From contig NZ_NDHW01000190.1 of the NCBI RefSeq assembly GCF_002251945.1, positions 1 to 63,985 of the forward strand: DNA of 63,985 bases, read 5' to 3'. The position numbers were made by a program, and so were the translations under genes. The first letter of the stretch is position 1. Every line of letters starts with the position of its first letter. The notes under the pieces are model-generated. The model was not told the DNA's origin. It saw nothing but the letters and a program-made list of their open reading frames with translations, and ran no database searches. This document shows positions 16,543 to 24,483 of the stretch, one piece after another. This DNA comes from Pseudanabaena sp. SR411 (lineage in GTDB: Bacteria; Cyanobacteriota; Cyanobacteriia; Pseudanabaenales; Pseudanabaenaceae).

Positions 16543-17661
16543 ATGACAAAAACTCGCATTTATTACACTAAACCATCAATTACTGAGCTAGAAGTTGAGT
16601 ATGCTAATGATGCTGCATGCAACGGCTGGGGCGATCGCTGTTACGAATACATAAATCTTTTTGAAGAAGCGTTTAAAGCCCATTTAGATGTTCAATATGC
16701 GATCGCTACTTCAAGCTGTACAGGTGCTTTGCATATGGGCATGGCAGCCTTAGGTATTGGAGAAGACGACGAAGTGATCATGGCTGATACTAACTGGATC
16801 GCAACGGCTGCTCCTATAGTTCATTTAGGGGCTAAGCCAGTATTTGTGGATATCTTGCCCGATAGTTGGTGTATTGATCCTGACTTAGCAGAGGCGGCTA
16901 TTACTCCAAGAACCAAGGCAATTATTGCAGTTCATTTATACGGCAACTTATGTGAGATGGATCGTTTGCTAGCTATTGGGAAAAAATATGGTATCCCAAT
17001 TATTGAGGATGCAGCTGAAGCAATCGGCTCAGTATATCAGGGTAAACGGGCTGGCAGCATGGGTAAGTTTGGTAGTTTTTCTTTTCATGGGACTAAAACA
17101 CTGACTACTGGTGAAGGGGGGATGTTTGTTACCAATGATGCTGACCTCTATGAAACTGTGCTAACACTTTCCAATCATGGGCGTGCTAGAGGGCAAACCA
17201 AACAATTTTGGGCAGATATGGTTGGCTTTAAGTATAAAATGTCTAACATTCAAGCAGCGATCGGTTGCGCTCAAATGGAACGAATTGATGAATTAATCAA
17301 CCGTAAGCGTGAAATTTTAAAATACTATCGGGAAAATTTACAGTTTTTGAAGGGGGTATCTATAAATCCTGAACCAGAAGGAACAATAAACGGTGCTTGG
17401 ATGCCTACTATTGTTTTTGACAAAGAAATAGGAATTACTCGTGAGGAATTGCAAACATCTTTACAATCTAAAAATATAGATGCAAGGGTATTCTTTCATC
17501 CTTTATCTAGCTTGCCGATGTTCCAAACTCAAAGCCAAAACAAGTGGGCTCAGAATGTGCCAGAAAGGTCAATTAATTTACCTAGTTATCATGATATGCT
17601 GATATCGGATCAAGACTTTATCTTATACATATTAAAAAATCTTTACAAAAAGTTTGTGTAA
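16543..17661 (+). CDS. DegT/DnrJ/EryC1-type sugar aminotransferase
   Basis: 372 aa PLP enzyme. Visible family landmarks are ATSSCTGALHMGM (phosphate cup), VHLYGNLCEMD, IIEDAAEAIGSVYQG (Asp binding the pyridine N) and SFSFHGTKTLTTGEGGM with the PLP-binding Lys. The sequence resembles perosamine-synthetase-like enzymes that transaminate 4-keto sugars. In this cluster the keto sugar could be the dTDP- or the CDP-linked intermediate. The N-terminal GWGDRCYEYINLFE matches the substrate-facing region of this family. Length is normal. Confidence 0.88.
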   Translation: MTKTRIYYTKPSITELEVEYANDAACNGWGDRCYEYINLFEEAFKAHLDVQYAIATSSCTGALHMGMAALGIGEDDEVIMADTNWIATAAPIVHLGAKPVFVDILPDSWCIDPDLAEAAITPRTKAIIAVHLYGNLCEMDRLLAIGKKYGIPIIEDAAEAIGSVYQGKRAGSMGKFGSFSFHGTKTLTTGEGGMFVTNDADLYETVLTLSNHGRARGQTKQFWADMVGFKYKMSNIQAAIGCAQMERIDELINRKREILKYYRENLQFLKGVSINPEPEGTINGAWMPTIVFDKEIGITREELQTSLQSKNIDARVFFHPLSSLPMFQTQSQNKWAQNVPERSINLPSYHDMLISDQDFILYILKNLYKKFV

Positions 17662-17769
17662 AGTTTAGTACTTTCGGGTTCGACTTTAGTGTGAATTCAG
17701 ACAATGTTTTAATTGAAGAAGTCGATTCCCTTCCAAATAGTTGTAGTTAGTGAATGCACAGGATTATCA

Positions 17770-18516
17770 ATGTTTCGTGAACCAAAATATCAGTCAGACA
17801 AAGATTTGGCTCAAATGGATTTAACTGAAAAGGTTTTTCTGGCTTCTTCAGGATCAACGATTGATAAAATCGATGCTTTCACTAAATTTGTCTCCCGAAG
17901 GACGCTTGCAAAATTTTTAGTTAGGCAAGAGATCTTTCACAAAATCCTGACTGTTAACGGCTCGATAATTGAATGTGGTGTTCTCAATGGGGCAGGGCTT
18001 TTTACCTATGCCCATTTATCAGCAATATTTGAACCAGTAAATCACACCAGAAAGATTATTGGATTTGATACATTTGGAGGATTTGAGTCAATTAATGAAA
18101 AAGACCTATCAACAGGAACTTCTTCCCATTTGTCGGCTGGCGGATTAGCTGGATCATCGCTCGAAGAGTTGCAACTAGCAATTGAACTTTTTGACTCCAA
18201 TAGACCTCTGTCTCATATCCCTAAAATTGAACTAGTGAAGGGAGATATAATTAAGACGGCTCCTGAATATTTAAAAAACAATCCTCATTTAGTTGTTAGT
18301 CTACTATATCTGGATCTAGATATATATTCACCGACTAAAGTGGCTCTTGAAACATTTTTACCTCGTATGCCAAAGGGGGCAATTATAGTTTTTGACGAAC
18401 TAAATACACAATCTTTTCCAGGTGAGACATTAGCTGTCGATGAAGTCTTAGGTCTGCGTAATCTTAAAATAGAAAGGTTTACCATTGATCCTTACATATC
18501 TTACTGTGTCCTATAG
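17770..18516 (+). CDS. TylF/MycF-like O-methyltransferase, first of a tandem pair
   Basis: 248 aa from ATG 17770, which has AGGA seven bases upstream and matches the start of the downstream duplicate; a TTG start 57 bases earlier is less likely. Motifs: IIECGVLNGAGLFTYA (SAM-binding loop), IIGFDTFGGFESI, LLYLDLDIYSPTK and IIVFDELN. The acidic residues in LDLD and FDE match the metal-binding positions of TylF/MycF enzymes. It presumably methylates a sugar hydroxyl. The neighbouring copy at 18646 is a duplicate that has lost several of these acids. Confidence 0.85.
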   Translation: MFREPKYQSDKDLAQMDLTEKVFLASSGSTIDKIDAFTKFVSRRTLAKFLVRQEIFHKILTVNGSIIECGVLNGAGLFTYAHLSAIFEPVNHTRKIIGFDTFGGFESINEKDLSTGTSSHLSAGGLAGSSLEELQLAIELFDSNRPLSHIPKIELVKGDIIKTAPEYLKNNPHLVVSLLYLDLDIYSPTKVALETFLPRMPKGAIIVFDELNTQSFPGETLAVDEVLGLRNLKIERFTIDPYISYCVL

Positions 18517-18645
18517 GCAATGAATAACCCCACACACAGTGAGGGTAACAATGTATTCTGAAGCCTTTTTTTGCGAGAATAGAACATCCTCAAGCACTAA
18601 ACTGACACTGCTGTTGAACATAAAAATAGTTGGAGAGTATTATTA

Positions 18646-19389
18646 ATGTTTCGGGAACCTAAGTATCAGTCAAATAAAGATTTAACTCAAATGGATCTAA
18701 CTGAAAAGGTTTTTCTAGCTTCTTCAGGATCAACAATTGATAAGATCGATGCCTTTACTAAATTTGTCTCCAGAATGGCTCTTGCGAGATTTCTAGTTAG
18801 ACAAGAAATTTTTCGTAAAATCCTACATGTTAATGGGTCAGTTATTGAATGTGGTGTTCTCAATGGGGCAGGGCTTTTTACCTATGCCCAGCTGTCGACA
18901 ATACTTGAGCCAGTAAATCACACCAGAAAGATTATTGGATTTGATACATTTGGAGGATTTGAGTCAATTGATGAAAAAGACCTATCAACAGGAACTTCTT
19001 CCCATTTGTCGGCTGGCGGATTAGCTGGATCATCGCTCGAAGAGTTGCAACTAGCAATTGAACTTTTTGACTCCAATAGACCTCTGTCTCATATTCCTAA
19101 AATTGAACTAGTGAAGGGAGATATAATTAAGACGGCTCCTGAATATTTAAAAAACAATCCTCATTTAGTTGTTAGCCTGCTGTATATGGATCTAGGCATA
19201 TATACCCCGACTAAAGTGGCTCTTGAAACATTTTTGCCTCGTATGCCAAAAGGTTCAATTATAGTTTTTAATGGCAACACGCAATCTTTTCCAGGTGAGA
19301 CATTAGCTGTCGATGAAGTCTTAGGTTTGCGTAATCTTAAAATAGAAAAGTTTACTATTGATCCCTACAACCACTATTGTATTTTATAG
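18646..19389 (+). CDS. TylF/MycF-like methyltransferase paralogue, active site degenerate
   Basis: 247 aa, a tandem duplicate of the gene at 17770 with a good GGAG SD. Between 18910-19175 and 18034-18299 I find only two differences in 266 bases, while the 5' third differs at many synonymous and some coding positions. The C-terminal part has changed exactly where the partner binds metal: LDLDIY became MDLGIY, and VFDELN became VFNGN with loss of one codon. The SAM loop ECGVLNGAGLFTYA is intact. It may have lost catalysis, or act as a partner subunit of copy one (inference). Confidence 0.8.
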   Translation: MFREPKYQSNKDLTQMDLTEKVFLASSGSTIDKIDAFTKFVSRMALARFLVRQEIFRKILHVNGSVIECGVLNGAGLFTYAQLSTILEPVNHTRKIIGFDTFGGFESIDEKDLSTGTSSHLSAGGLAGSSLEELQLAIELFDSNRPLSHIPKIELVKGDIIKTAPEYLKNNPHLVVSLLYMDLGIYTPTKVALETFLPRMPKGSIIVFNGNTQSFPGETLAVDEVLGLRNLKIEKFTIDPYNHYCIL

Positions 19390-19403
19390 AGAAGTAAATT
19401 GGA

Positions 19404-20783
19404 ATGAAAAAGCTACTAGTAATAAATACCATTGGTTTAACTGGAGTTGAAGTTTTAGCATCCGAAATAGCTAAGTTCCCTGAAGTTCTATTTCTACCTG
19501 GGCAAAATTTTATTCAATTCAATTCGTGTTTATACCGCTATCATGACTATAATGATTTTACTCATGAAGAAATATTTATGAGTTTAAACAGGCATCAGTA
19601 TACCAAAGATGGCAGATGCTGGTCTGGGTTGACCAAGCACATGAGTTTACAAATTAAGCAAAAATATAATTTATCGCTTCACAAGAAAATGTTTGTCGAT
19701 AGTTTAGGTAAAGATAAAGATACCCTAAACTGTATTATCCATTATTGCCAAACCTTTTTTGATTGCATGGATATTAATACTGAGGGTTTTAGCTATTTTG
19801 GATTTTGGGGAGCAAATTTTGTTTTATCTGATTCTGATAAACCTGATTTCTTAGACAAAGTAAAAGTAATTAACTGGAATGCAGATGTTTATTCATGGCT
19901 ATCTATGATTAGTAGCCGTATGACATGGGATTGCATAGAAGCCTGCAAGTTTTGGATAGTTAACAATCTATTCCTTTCAAATTACGGAAACCAAAATTCT
20001 GCTTTTATAAATATTGAAAGGGCAAGCTTCTTATTGCAGAAAGAAAAAGAGATAAAGTCTATTAAAAAATTCATACATAGTTCTGATAAAGATAACACCC
20101 ACTTTAATAATTCTGATAGCTTTAGATTTGTTGAGGATTTGGGATTTGTAAAATTCAACCAAGAACTGGTTAATTCTATTGAAGAAAATGCCGCAGATCT
20201 ACGAAAAATATATAGTGAAAATATCTATTTTCAAATGGCTGATAGTATAGATACTTGGAGTCGAAAATTTATTGATAATAGTGCTAACCAGTCCCTTTTG
20301 CTAGACTATCAGAAATTTTGGAATTCTACCGCACATACGAATTTTGATTGGATTGATCCGATATCGTTACAGGTTATTGAGTCTGCTTTGAGGATGTCTG
20401 GATATGAAGAAAATGTACATAATCTAAGTTGCGATTTTTATCATAAATACTCTAATTTGTCTTCAGATACGCATGATCAACCAAGAGTTGCTATAGAACA
20501 CAGCTGGGGTAGTTTGGAGGATGAAATAGTTATTCCGAAAACGCCTTATCACATTAAGGTTGTCCTACAGTATTTGGAAAATATAGCTAGTAATCATATT
20601 AAGTATAGTCATAGTTGTTTATCAATCAAAAATGGTAATCTATATAAAAGAATCATGAAACCAGAATATCAGCAAAAGATCCAACAATTTGGTTTGATGA
20701 ACAAGATGGAAAAAGTGAATGACTGCGTGCGTCAAGTTGAAGAGATTGTAAAGGTACTATTACAAACGGTTAATACACGTTAA
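19404..20783 (+). CDS. Unknown protein, possibly sulfotransferase-like
   Basis: 459 aa, start ATG 19404, 14 bases after the preceding gene, so in the same transcript. I do not firmly recognise it. The N-terminus KKLLVINTIGLTGVEVLASE followed by IAKFPEVLFLPGQNF has the shape of a sulfotransferase PAPS-binding loop, where a Ser/Thr follows a glycine-rich strand and a helix leads to a hydrophobic-Pro segment, but the canonical basic residue is missing. The remainder is soluble, rich in aromatic residues and Asn, with no predicted membrane span by eye. Placed between methyltransferases it is probably a glycan-modifying enzyme. Confidence refers to its being a real gene. Confidence 0.75.
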   Translation: MKKLLVINTIGLTGVEVLASEIAKFPEVLFLPGQNFIQFNSCLYRYHDYNDFTHEEIFMSLNRHQYTKDGRCWSGLTKHMSLQIKQKYNLSLHKKMFVDSLGKDKDTLNCIIHYCQTFFDCMDINTEGFSYFGFWGANFVLSDSDKPDFLDKVKVINWNADVYSWLSMISSRMTWDCIEACKFWIVNNLFLSNYGNQNSAFINIERASFLLQKEKEIKSIKKFIHSSDKDNTHFNNSDSFRFVEDLGFVKFNQELVNSIEENAADLRKIYSENIYFQMADSIDTWSRKFIDNSANQSLLLDYQKFWNSTAHTNFDWIDPISLQVIESALRMSGYEENVHNLSCDFYHKYSNLSSDTHDQPRVAIEHSWGSLEDEIVIPKTPYHIKVVLQYLENIASNHIKYSHSCLSIKNGNLYKRIMKPEYQQKIQQFGLMNKMEKVNDCVRQVEEIVKVLLQTVNTR

Positions 20784-20831
20784 GTAAAACCTACTGCAAA
20801 CAAAAATAAAATATATCTATAGATTATTCTT

Positions 20832-21557
20832 ATGAATTATTCTTCTACAGCAATCGAAATCTCCAATAATGTTGAGTTGTATAATGCAGCCGATGCTTTT
20901 CTGAAAACTTCAGTCCCCCTAAAGTATTCCTATAATTTTTCATGGCTAGGAAGACCTATCATTCAGTATCCGCAAGATATGATTGCTATTCAGGAACTGA
21001 TATGGTCAATTCAACCTGACTTAATCATAGAAACAGGCATTGCCCATGGTGGATCGTTAATTTTTTCTGCATCAATGTTAGAGCTGATCGCCATCTGTGG
21101 AGGTTCACAGGATGCTGAGGTATTAGGATTAGATATTGATATTCGTGCTCACAACCGTGAGGCGATAGAAGGACATCCAATGTTTAAACGCATTTCGATG
21201 ATTCAAGGATCTAGTATTGCTCCTGAAATTATTGGACAAGTCAAAGCAAAAGCAACAGGAAAACAAAAAATCTTGATTTTTTTAGACAGTAACCACACTC
21301 ATGATCATGTACTTGCAGAGTTAGAAGCATATGCACCATTAGTCTCAGTTGGTAGTTATTGTGTTGTGTTTGACACTGCGATCGAAGATTTACCTGATGA
21401 TATGTTTAGCGATCGCCCTTGGGGAGTAGGCAACAATCCTAAAACAGCAGTTTGGGAATACCTCAAGTCTCATCCAGAGTTTGAGATCGACAAAAGTATT
21501 GAACACAAGTTGTTGATTACAGTTGCACCAGATGGATATTTAAAAAGAATAAGATAG
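20832..21557 (+). CDS. CmcI-like (rhamnosyl O-methyltransferase / cephalosporin hydroxylase family) methyltransferase
   Basis: 241 aa. The sequence GRPIIQYPQDM, then PDLIIETGIAHGGSLIFSA, LGLDIDIRAHN, ILIFLDSNHTHDHVL and GSYCVVFDTAIED matches the CmcI family. Members are SAM-dependent sugar O-methyltransferases despite the hydroxylase name of the founding protein. The DSNHTHDHV and VFDT segments supply the metal-binding acids. The glycan probably contains rhamnose (rfbABCD upstream), so methylation of rhamnose is a plausible task. Nothing indicates truncation. Confidence 0.82.
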   Translation: MNYSSTAIEISNNVELYNAADAFLKTSVPLKYSYNFSWLGRPIIQYPQDMIAIQELIWSIQPDLIIETGIAHGGSLIFSASMLELIAICGGSQDAEVLGLDIDIRAHNREAIEGHPMFKRISMIQGSSIAPEIIGQVKAKATGKQKILIFLDSNHTHDHVLAELEAYAPLVSVGSYCVVFDTAIEDLPDDMFSDRPWGVGNNPKTAVWEYLKSHPEFEIDKSIEHKLLITVAPDGYLKRIR

Positions 21558-21979
21558 AGTGATGTGCAACTCAGAAAATCCGACTTCAAACTGTAAAAGA
21601 TTGAGGGAATGACGATTGAGCCAAAAACAAGGAGTATATGCAAAGATCTCACGACTAAGGCGAGTTAAAACTCGCTGACGGATCGTTTTGGTGTCTTGGA
21701 TTCAGATCCGAAAGATTTAGCTGACGCGGTAGATTCTACTCTTATTGGAAAATCATATTGGTCGTACTTTCTCTTTTGGTCTCATCATTAAAACCTCATT
21801 TTTGCCCATCCTTGGCAATTCTGTAAAGGTATTTATACTTTAACTTACAGGATAATATATTATATTTAAGATTTACGCAAAATAATGGGACATGGCGGCA
21901 ATTAATTAATTGCTATTGGCATAAAACAAAGCATTTTGTATAAGTCCTAATGTAGTTAGGTTCAAGCAAAACGGAGAAA
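21558..21979. other. Gene-free spacer with small palindromes, possibly remnant DNA
   Basis: 422 bases without a convincing ORF. It contains a 7-bp hairpin GCGAGTT-AA-AACTCGC (21660-21675) and a perfect 16-base palindrome GCAATTAATTAATTGC (21898-21913). Around the latter, TTTACGCAAAAT (about 21872-21883) and ATTTTGTATAAGTCCT (about 21933-21948) could be decayed terminal repeats of a small element. A CGGAGAAA SD for the next gene lies at its end. No promoter is obvious. Confidence 0.4.
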
Positions 21980-22834
21980 ATGATCGTGTTTGGCAAAGTC
22001 AAGGCAAAGGTAAAAAATGTCATTATCAAGAAATTGGGACTCGGCATTGGTTATGACCCTACTACAGAAAAAAAGATCTTGCTCGGCAAAGTCAAGGCAA
22101 ATACAAAAAATGTTGTCAGGAGACTGGGGGTAAATATTGGCTATGATCCTGTTACCGAATTCCATGCAAATCATTACCTTCACCATAATGCACGACGACT
22201 TGAACACTTGGCGAGTTTAAGAATTCCAGTTGCAGGAATGTCAGTACTAGAAGTTGGTGCTGGTATAGGCGATCATTCACATTACTATATTGATAGAGGT
22301 TGCAGTGTAACTATCACAGAAGTACGCGATGAAAATCTTTACTATTTAAGAAAACGCTATCCATGGTATCGCGTTCATTTTCTTGATATGGAATCTCCTT
22401 CTAATATTGAGAGTTCTCCATTTGATGTGATTCATTGTTATGGTCTTCTGTATCATTTAAATTCACCTAAAAAAGCTTTAGAGTACCTTAGTCAGAATAC
22501 AAAAAAGATGCTATTTCTAGAGACATGTGTCTCATTTGGTGAAACCGACGAAATAAACCTCACGGGAGAGAAACAGTTAGACCCAACGCAGGCTAATTCT
22601 GGAACTGGTTGCAGACCAACAAGGGCATGGTTATTTAGGGAATTACAAAGTCTTTTTGAATACGTTTATCTTCCGACAACTCAGCCATGCCATGACGAAT
22701 TTCCACTAGACTGGACTATTCAAAAAAATCCTAAGTCTCGCTTACAGCGGGCTATATTCATTGCTTCCCGTGAACCACTAGAAAATGAAAGACTAACAAC
22801 ATCTTTGATTCTCCAACAAACTAGGCATGAATAG
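21980..22834 (+). CDS. Class I SAM methyltransferase with duplicated N-terminal segment
   Basis: 284 aa, ATG 21980 directly after CGGAGAAA. Residues about 4-30 and 35-60 are two copies of one unit: GKVKAKVKNV..LGIGYDPTTE and GKVKANTKNV..VNIGYDPVTE. The duplication is also plain in the DNA (about 21989-22069 and 22080-22160). The catalytic domain follows: MSVLEVGAGIGDHSHYYIDR (motif I), then FDVIHCYGLLYHL, typical of Methyltransf_23/11 proteins. Substrate unknown. The basic, repeated N-terminus might bind membrane or a partner (inference). Confidence 0.82.
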   Translation: MIVFGKVKAKVKNVIIKKLGLGIGYDPTTEKKILLGKVKANTKNVVRRLGVNIGYDPVTEFHANHYLHHNARRLEHLASLRIPVAGMSVLEVGAGIGDHSHYYIDRGCSVTITEVRDENLYYLRKRYPWYRVHFLDMESPSNIESSPFDVIHCYGLLYHLNSPKKALEYLSQNTKKMLFLETCVSFGETDEINLTGEKQLDPTQANSGTGCRPTRAWLFRELQSLFEYVYLPTTQPCHDEFPLDWTIQKNPKSRLQRAIFIASREPLENERLTTSLILQQTRHE

Positions 22835-23133
22835 TATTATACGAAATGCTATGATAGGTCACTGCTTTATTTATGAAAGGTAAGCATCAATCAACTAGTG
22901 AGCTAGTTAGTCGATTGATGCAAATAACTATTATTTATTATCCATTCCTGCCATGAAGCAAAGTGACAGTGGGATAACAACCATTAGGCAGAAAGTTTTT
23001 TTGTTGAAGCCTTCGTGGCGAACTTGTTTGGAGATCTTTCAGCAATCTTTGAATATAATCTTTTTAGACTTTGATAGCATTAAAATATTGCATATCTTAA
23101 ATTATCTTAACCAATTACGAGATCTTGATTTCA

Positions 23134-23937
23134 ATGATACTTTCATTAGTTAATAAATATGTTAGCCCTGAATTAAGGCATTTTTGGGAAATACTTCATG
23201 TTTTGGTTAGCCGAAACGTCAATGTGCGTTATCGAGGTTCGGTCTTGGGAATATATTGGTCATTATTCAACCCTTTAATCATGACTGCATTATATTCAGC
23301 CATCTTCGGCAGTACATTTTCTAAGTATTACGGGTCAATTTGGAACTATATCCTAGCTGCTTTTACAGGTTTAGTAGTAATCAATTTTTTCTCTTCCTCT
23401 ACAACACAGGCTCTAGTGAGTGTTGTTAGTAATGGTAGCTTACTAAATAAAATTCGATTGCCTGTAAGCGTTTTTCCCGTTTCCATGATTGCTGCCAATA
23501 TTTTTCAGTTTGTGCTGGGACCTTTTCTTTTACTGGCGATCGTTGCATTAATCAAATCAAAAAGCTTGATTAATGTTTTCGCTATATTTTTGCCATTCAT
23601 GGCATTGGTATTATTTTGTATTGGTGTAGGATTTTTTGTAAGTGCCTTGTATGTCTTTTACAGGGACTTGCCATATTTTTATGAACTATTAGTCTTTATG
23701 CTCTGGATTAGCAGTCCTGTATTTTATCCCGCCGAGATTGTGCCAAAATCTGTGCAGCCATTTGTAAATTTAAATCCATTGTCCCCAATTATTGAGAGCT
23801 TTCGCCAAATCACTCTCTCTGGCAATCTACCAGATGTTACGCTGATATTGACCGCACTCTTAAGTGGTATGATTTTTGCAGTGCTTGGCTTTTTGTACTT
23901 TCAGCGATCTCGATCGCAATTTATGGATTTACTTTAG
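23134..23937 (+). CDS. wzm: ABC-2 type O-antigen/polysaccharide export permease
   Basis: 267 aa from ATG 23134; a TTG 9 bases upstream is possible. It forms the membrane channel that exports undecaprenyl-linked polysaccharide with the ATPase Wzt. The amphipathic N-terminus runs into VRYRGSVLGIYWSLFNPLIM, the hallmark of Wzm/TagG permeases, and about six membrane segments follow, with PVFYPAEIVP and LNPLSPIIESFRQ in the usual C-terminal loop. The protein ends YFQRSRSQFMDLL. A decayed copy of that tail is found just before wzt, with a small EamA-type gene in between. The 299 bases upstream hold only an unconvincing 66-codon ORF and an imperfect inverted repeat near 22886-22921. Confidence 0.92.
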   Translation: MILSLVNKYVSPELRHFWEILHVLVSRNVNVRYRGSVLGIYWSLFNPLIMTALYSAIFGSTFSKYYGSIWNYILAAFTGLVVINFFSSSTTQALVSVVSNGSLLNKIRLPVSVFPVSMIAANIFQFVLGPFLLLAIVALIKSKSLINVFAIFLPFMALVLFCIGVGFFVSALYVFYRDLPYFYELLVFMLWISSPVFYPAEIVPKSVQPFVNLNPLSPIIESFRQITLSGNLPDVTLILTALLSGMIFAVLGFLYFQRSRSQFMDLL

Positions 23938-24011
23938 GTAAGGAATAATATTTAAATCTAAGTTAAAGCCTCAAAATTTTTTACAGTTATTCATTTAGAG
24001 TATATAAAACT

Positions 24012-24380
24012 TTGACACCACAAGAGTTTAGTTTGCTGCTAATGTCAGTTTTGGCTAGTGTGGGGGGGCAGTTTTTCTTGAAATTAGGTGCAATAAGATT
24101 AGGGAAAGTTAGTGCCAGTAATGCTTTTGGTCATATCCTTAGTATTATTACAATACCTGAGTTAATTGGAGGTCTTGCTTTCTATGGATTAGGGGCTTTG
24201 ACCTATATTCTCCTTCTTACTAGAGTTAATCTTAGTGTAGCTGCACCTTCTGGCTCACTAATCTATGTTTTTTCTGTAATGCTTGGATACTTCTTCTTCA
24301 AAGAATCAATACCCCTTAGCCGTCTATTTGGTTTGGGCTTTATTATGCTTGGAGTAATACTAGTAGTCTGGAAAAAATAG
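24012..24380 (+). CDS. Small EamA/ArnF-like membrane transporter
   Basis: 122 aa with four membrane segments, the size of half-DMT proteins such as ArnE/ArnF. LMSVLASVGGQFFLKLGAIR opens it, and PSGSLIYVFSVMLGYFFFKE plus LFGLGFIMLGVILVVWKK close it. ArnE/F proteins flip undecaprenyl-phosphate-sugars, so this may supply lipid-linked sugar for periplasmic modification, perhaps by the GT39-like protein at 33959. The start is a TTG at 24012; the next ATG (24042) would remove part of the first helix. No clear SD is seen. It interrupts what should be a contiguous wzm-wzt pair. Confidence 0.78.
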   Translation: MTPQEFSLLLMSVLASVGGQFFLKLGAIRLGKVSASNAFGHILSIITIPELIGGLAFYGLGALTYILLLTRVNLSVAAPSGSLIYVFSVMLGYFFFKESIPLSRLFGLGFIMLGVILVVWKK

Positions 24381-24426
24381 ATCTGTAATTGCAAAAAAAT
24401 TCTTAAGCAGTAGATTCTTTGATATT

Positions 24427-24483
24427 ATGATTTGCAAATTACATTTTCAAGGATCACAATCGAAAATCATGGATTTACGATAG
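24427..24483 (+). pseudogene. Vestigial 3' end of a second wzm gene, abutting wzt
   Basis: Immediately before wzt the frame ending in TAG at 24481-24483 reads LHFQGSQSKIMDLR-stop. The intact permease ends LYFQRSRSQFMDLL-stop. Nine of these fourteen residues agree, and the DNA ATGGATTTAC...TAG is shared. The tail ends one base before the wzt ATG, the tight junction expected of an original wzm-wzt pair. I read it as the leftover 3' end of a replaced wzm allele. Confidence 0.65.

Noticed and set aside
21558-21979. Complete small transposon in the 422-base spacer
   Set aside because: The possible terminal repeats match only weakly and no target duplication is evident; I left it as a gene-free spacer.
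22953-23153. 66-codon plus-strand ORF before wzm
   Set aside because: No SD, overlaps the wzm start, and the translation resembles no family; the region is AT-rich and could hold such a frame by chance.
24012-24380. Truncated (pseudogene) reading of the 122-aa EamA-like protein
   Set aside because: Its four-helix size fits genuine half-DMT proteins such as ArnE/ArnF, and the frame is clean from first helix to last.
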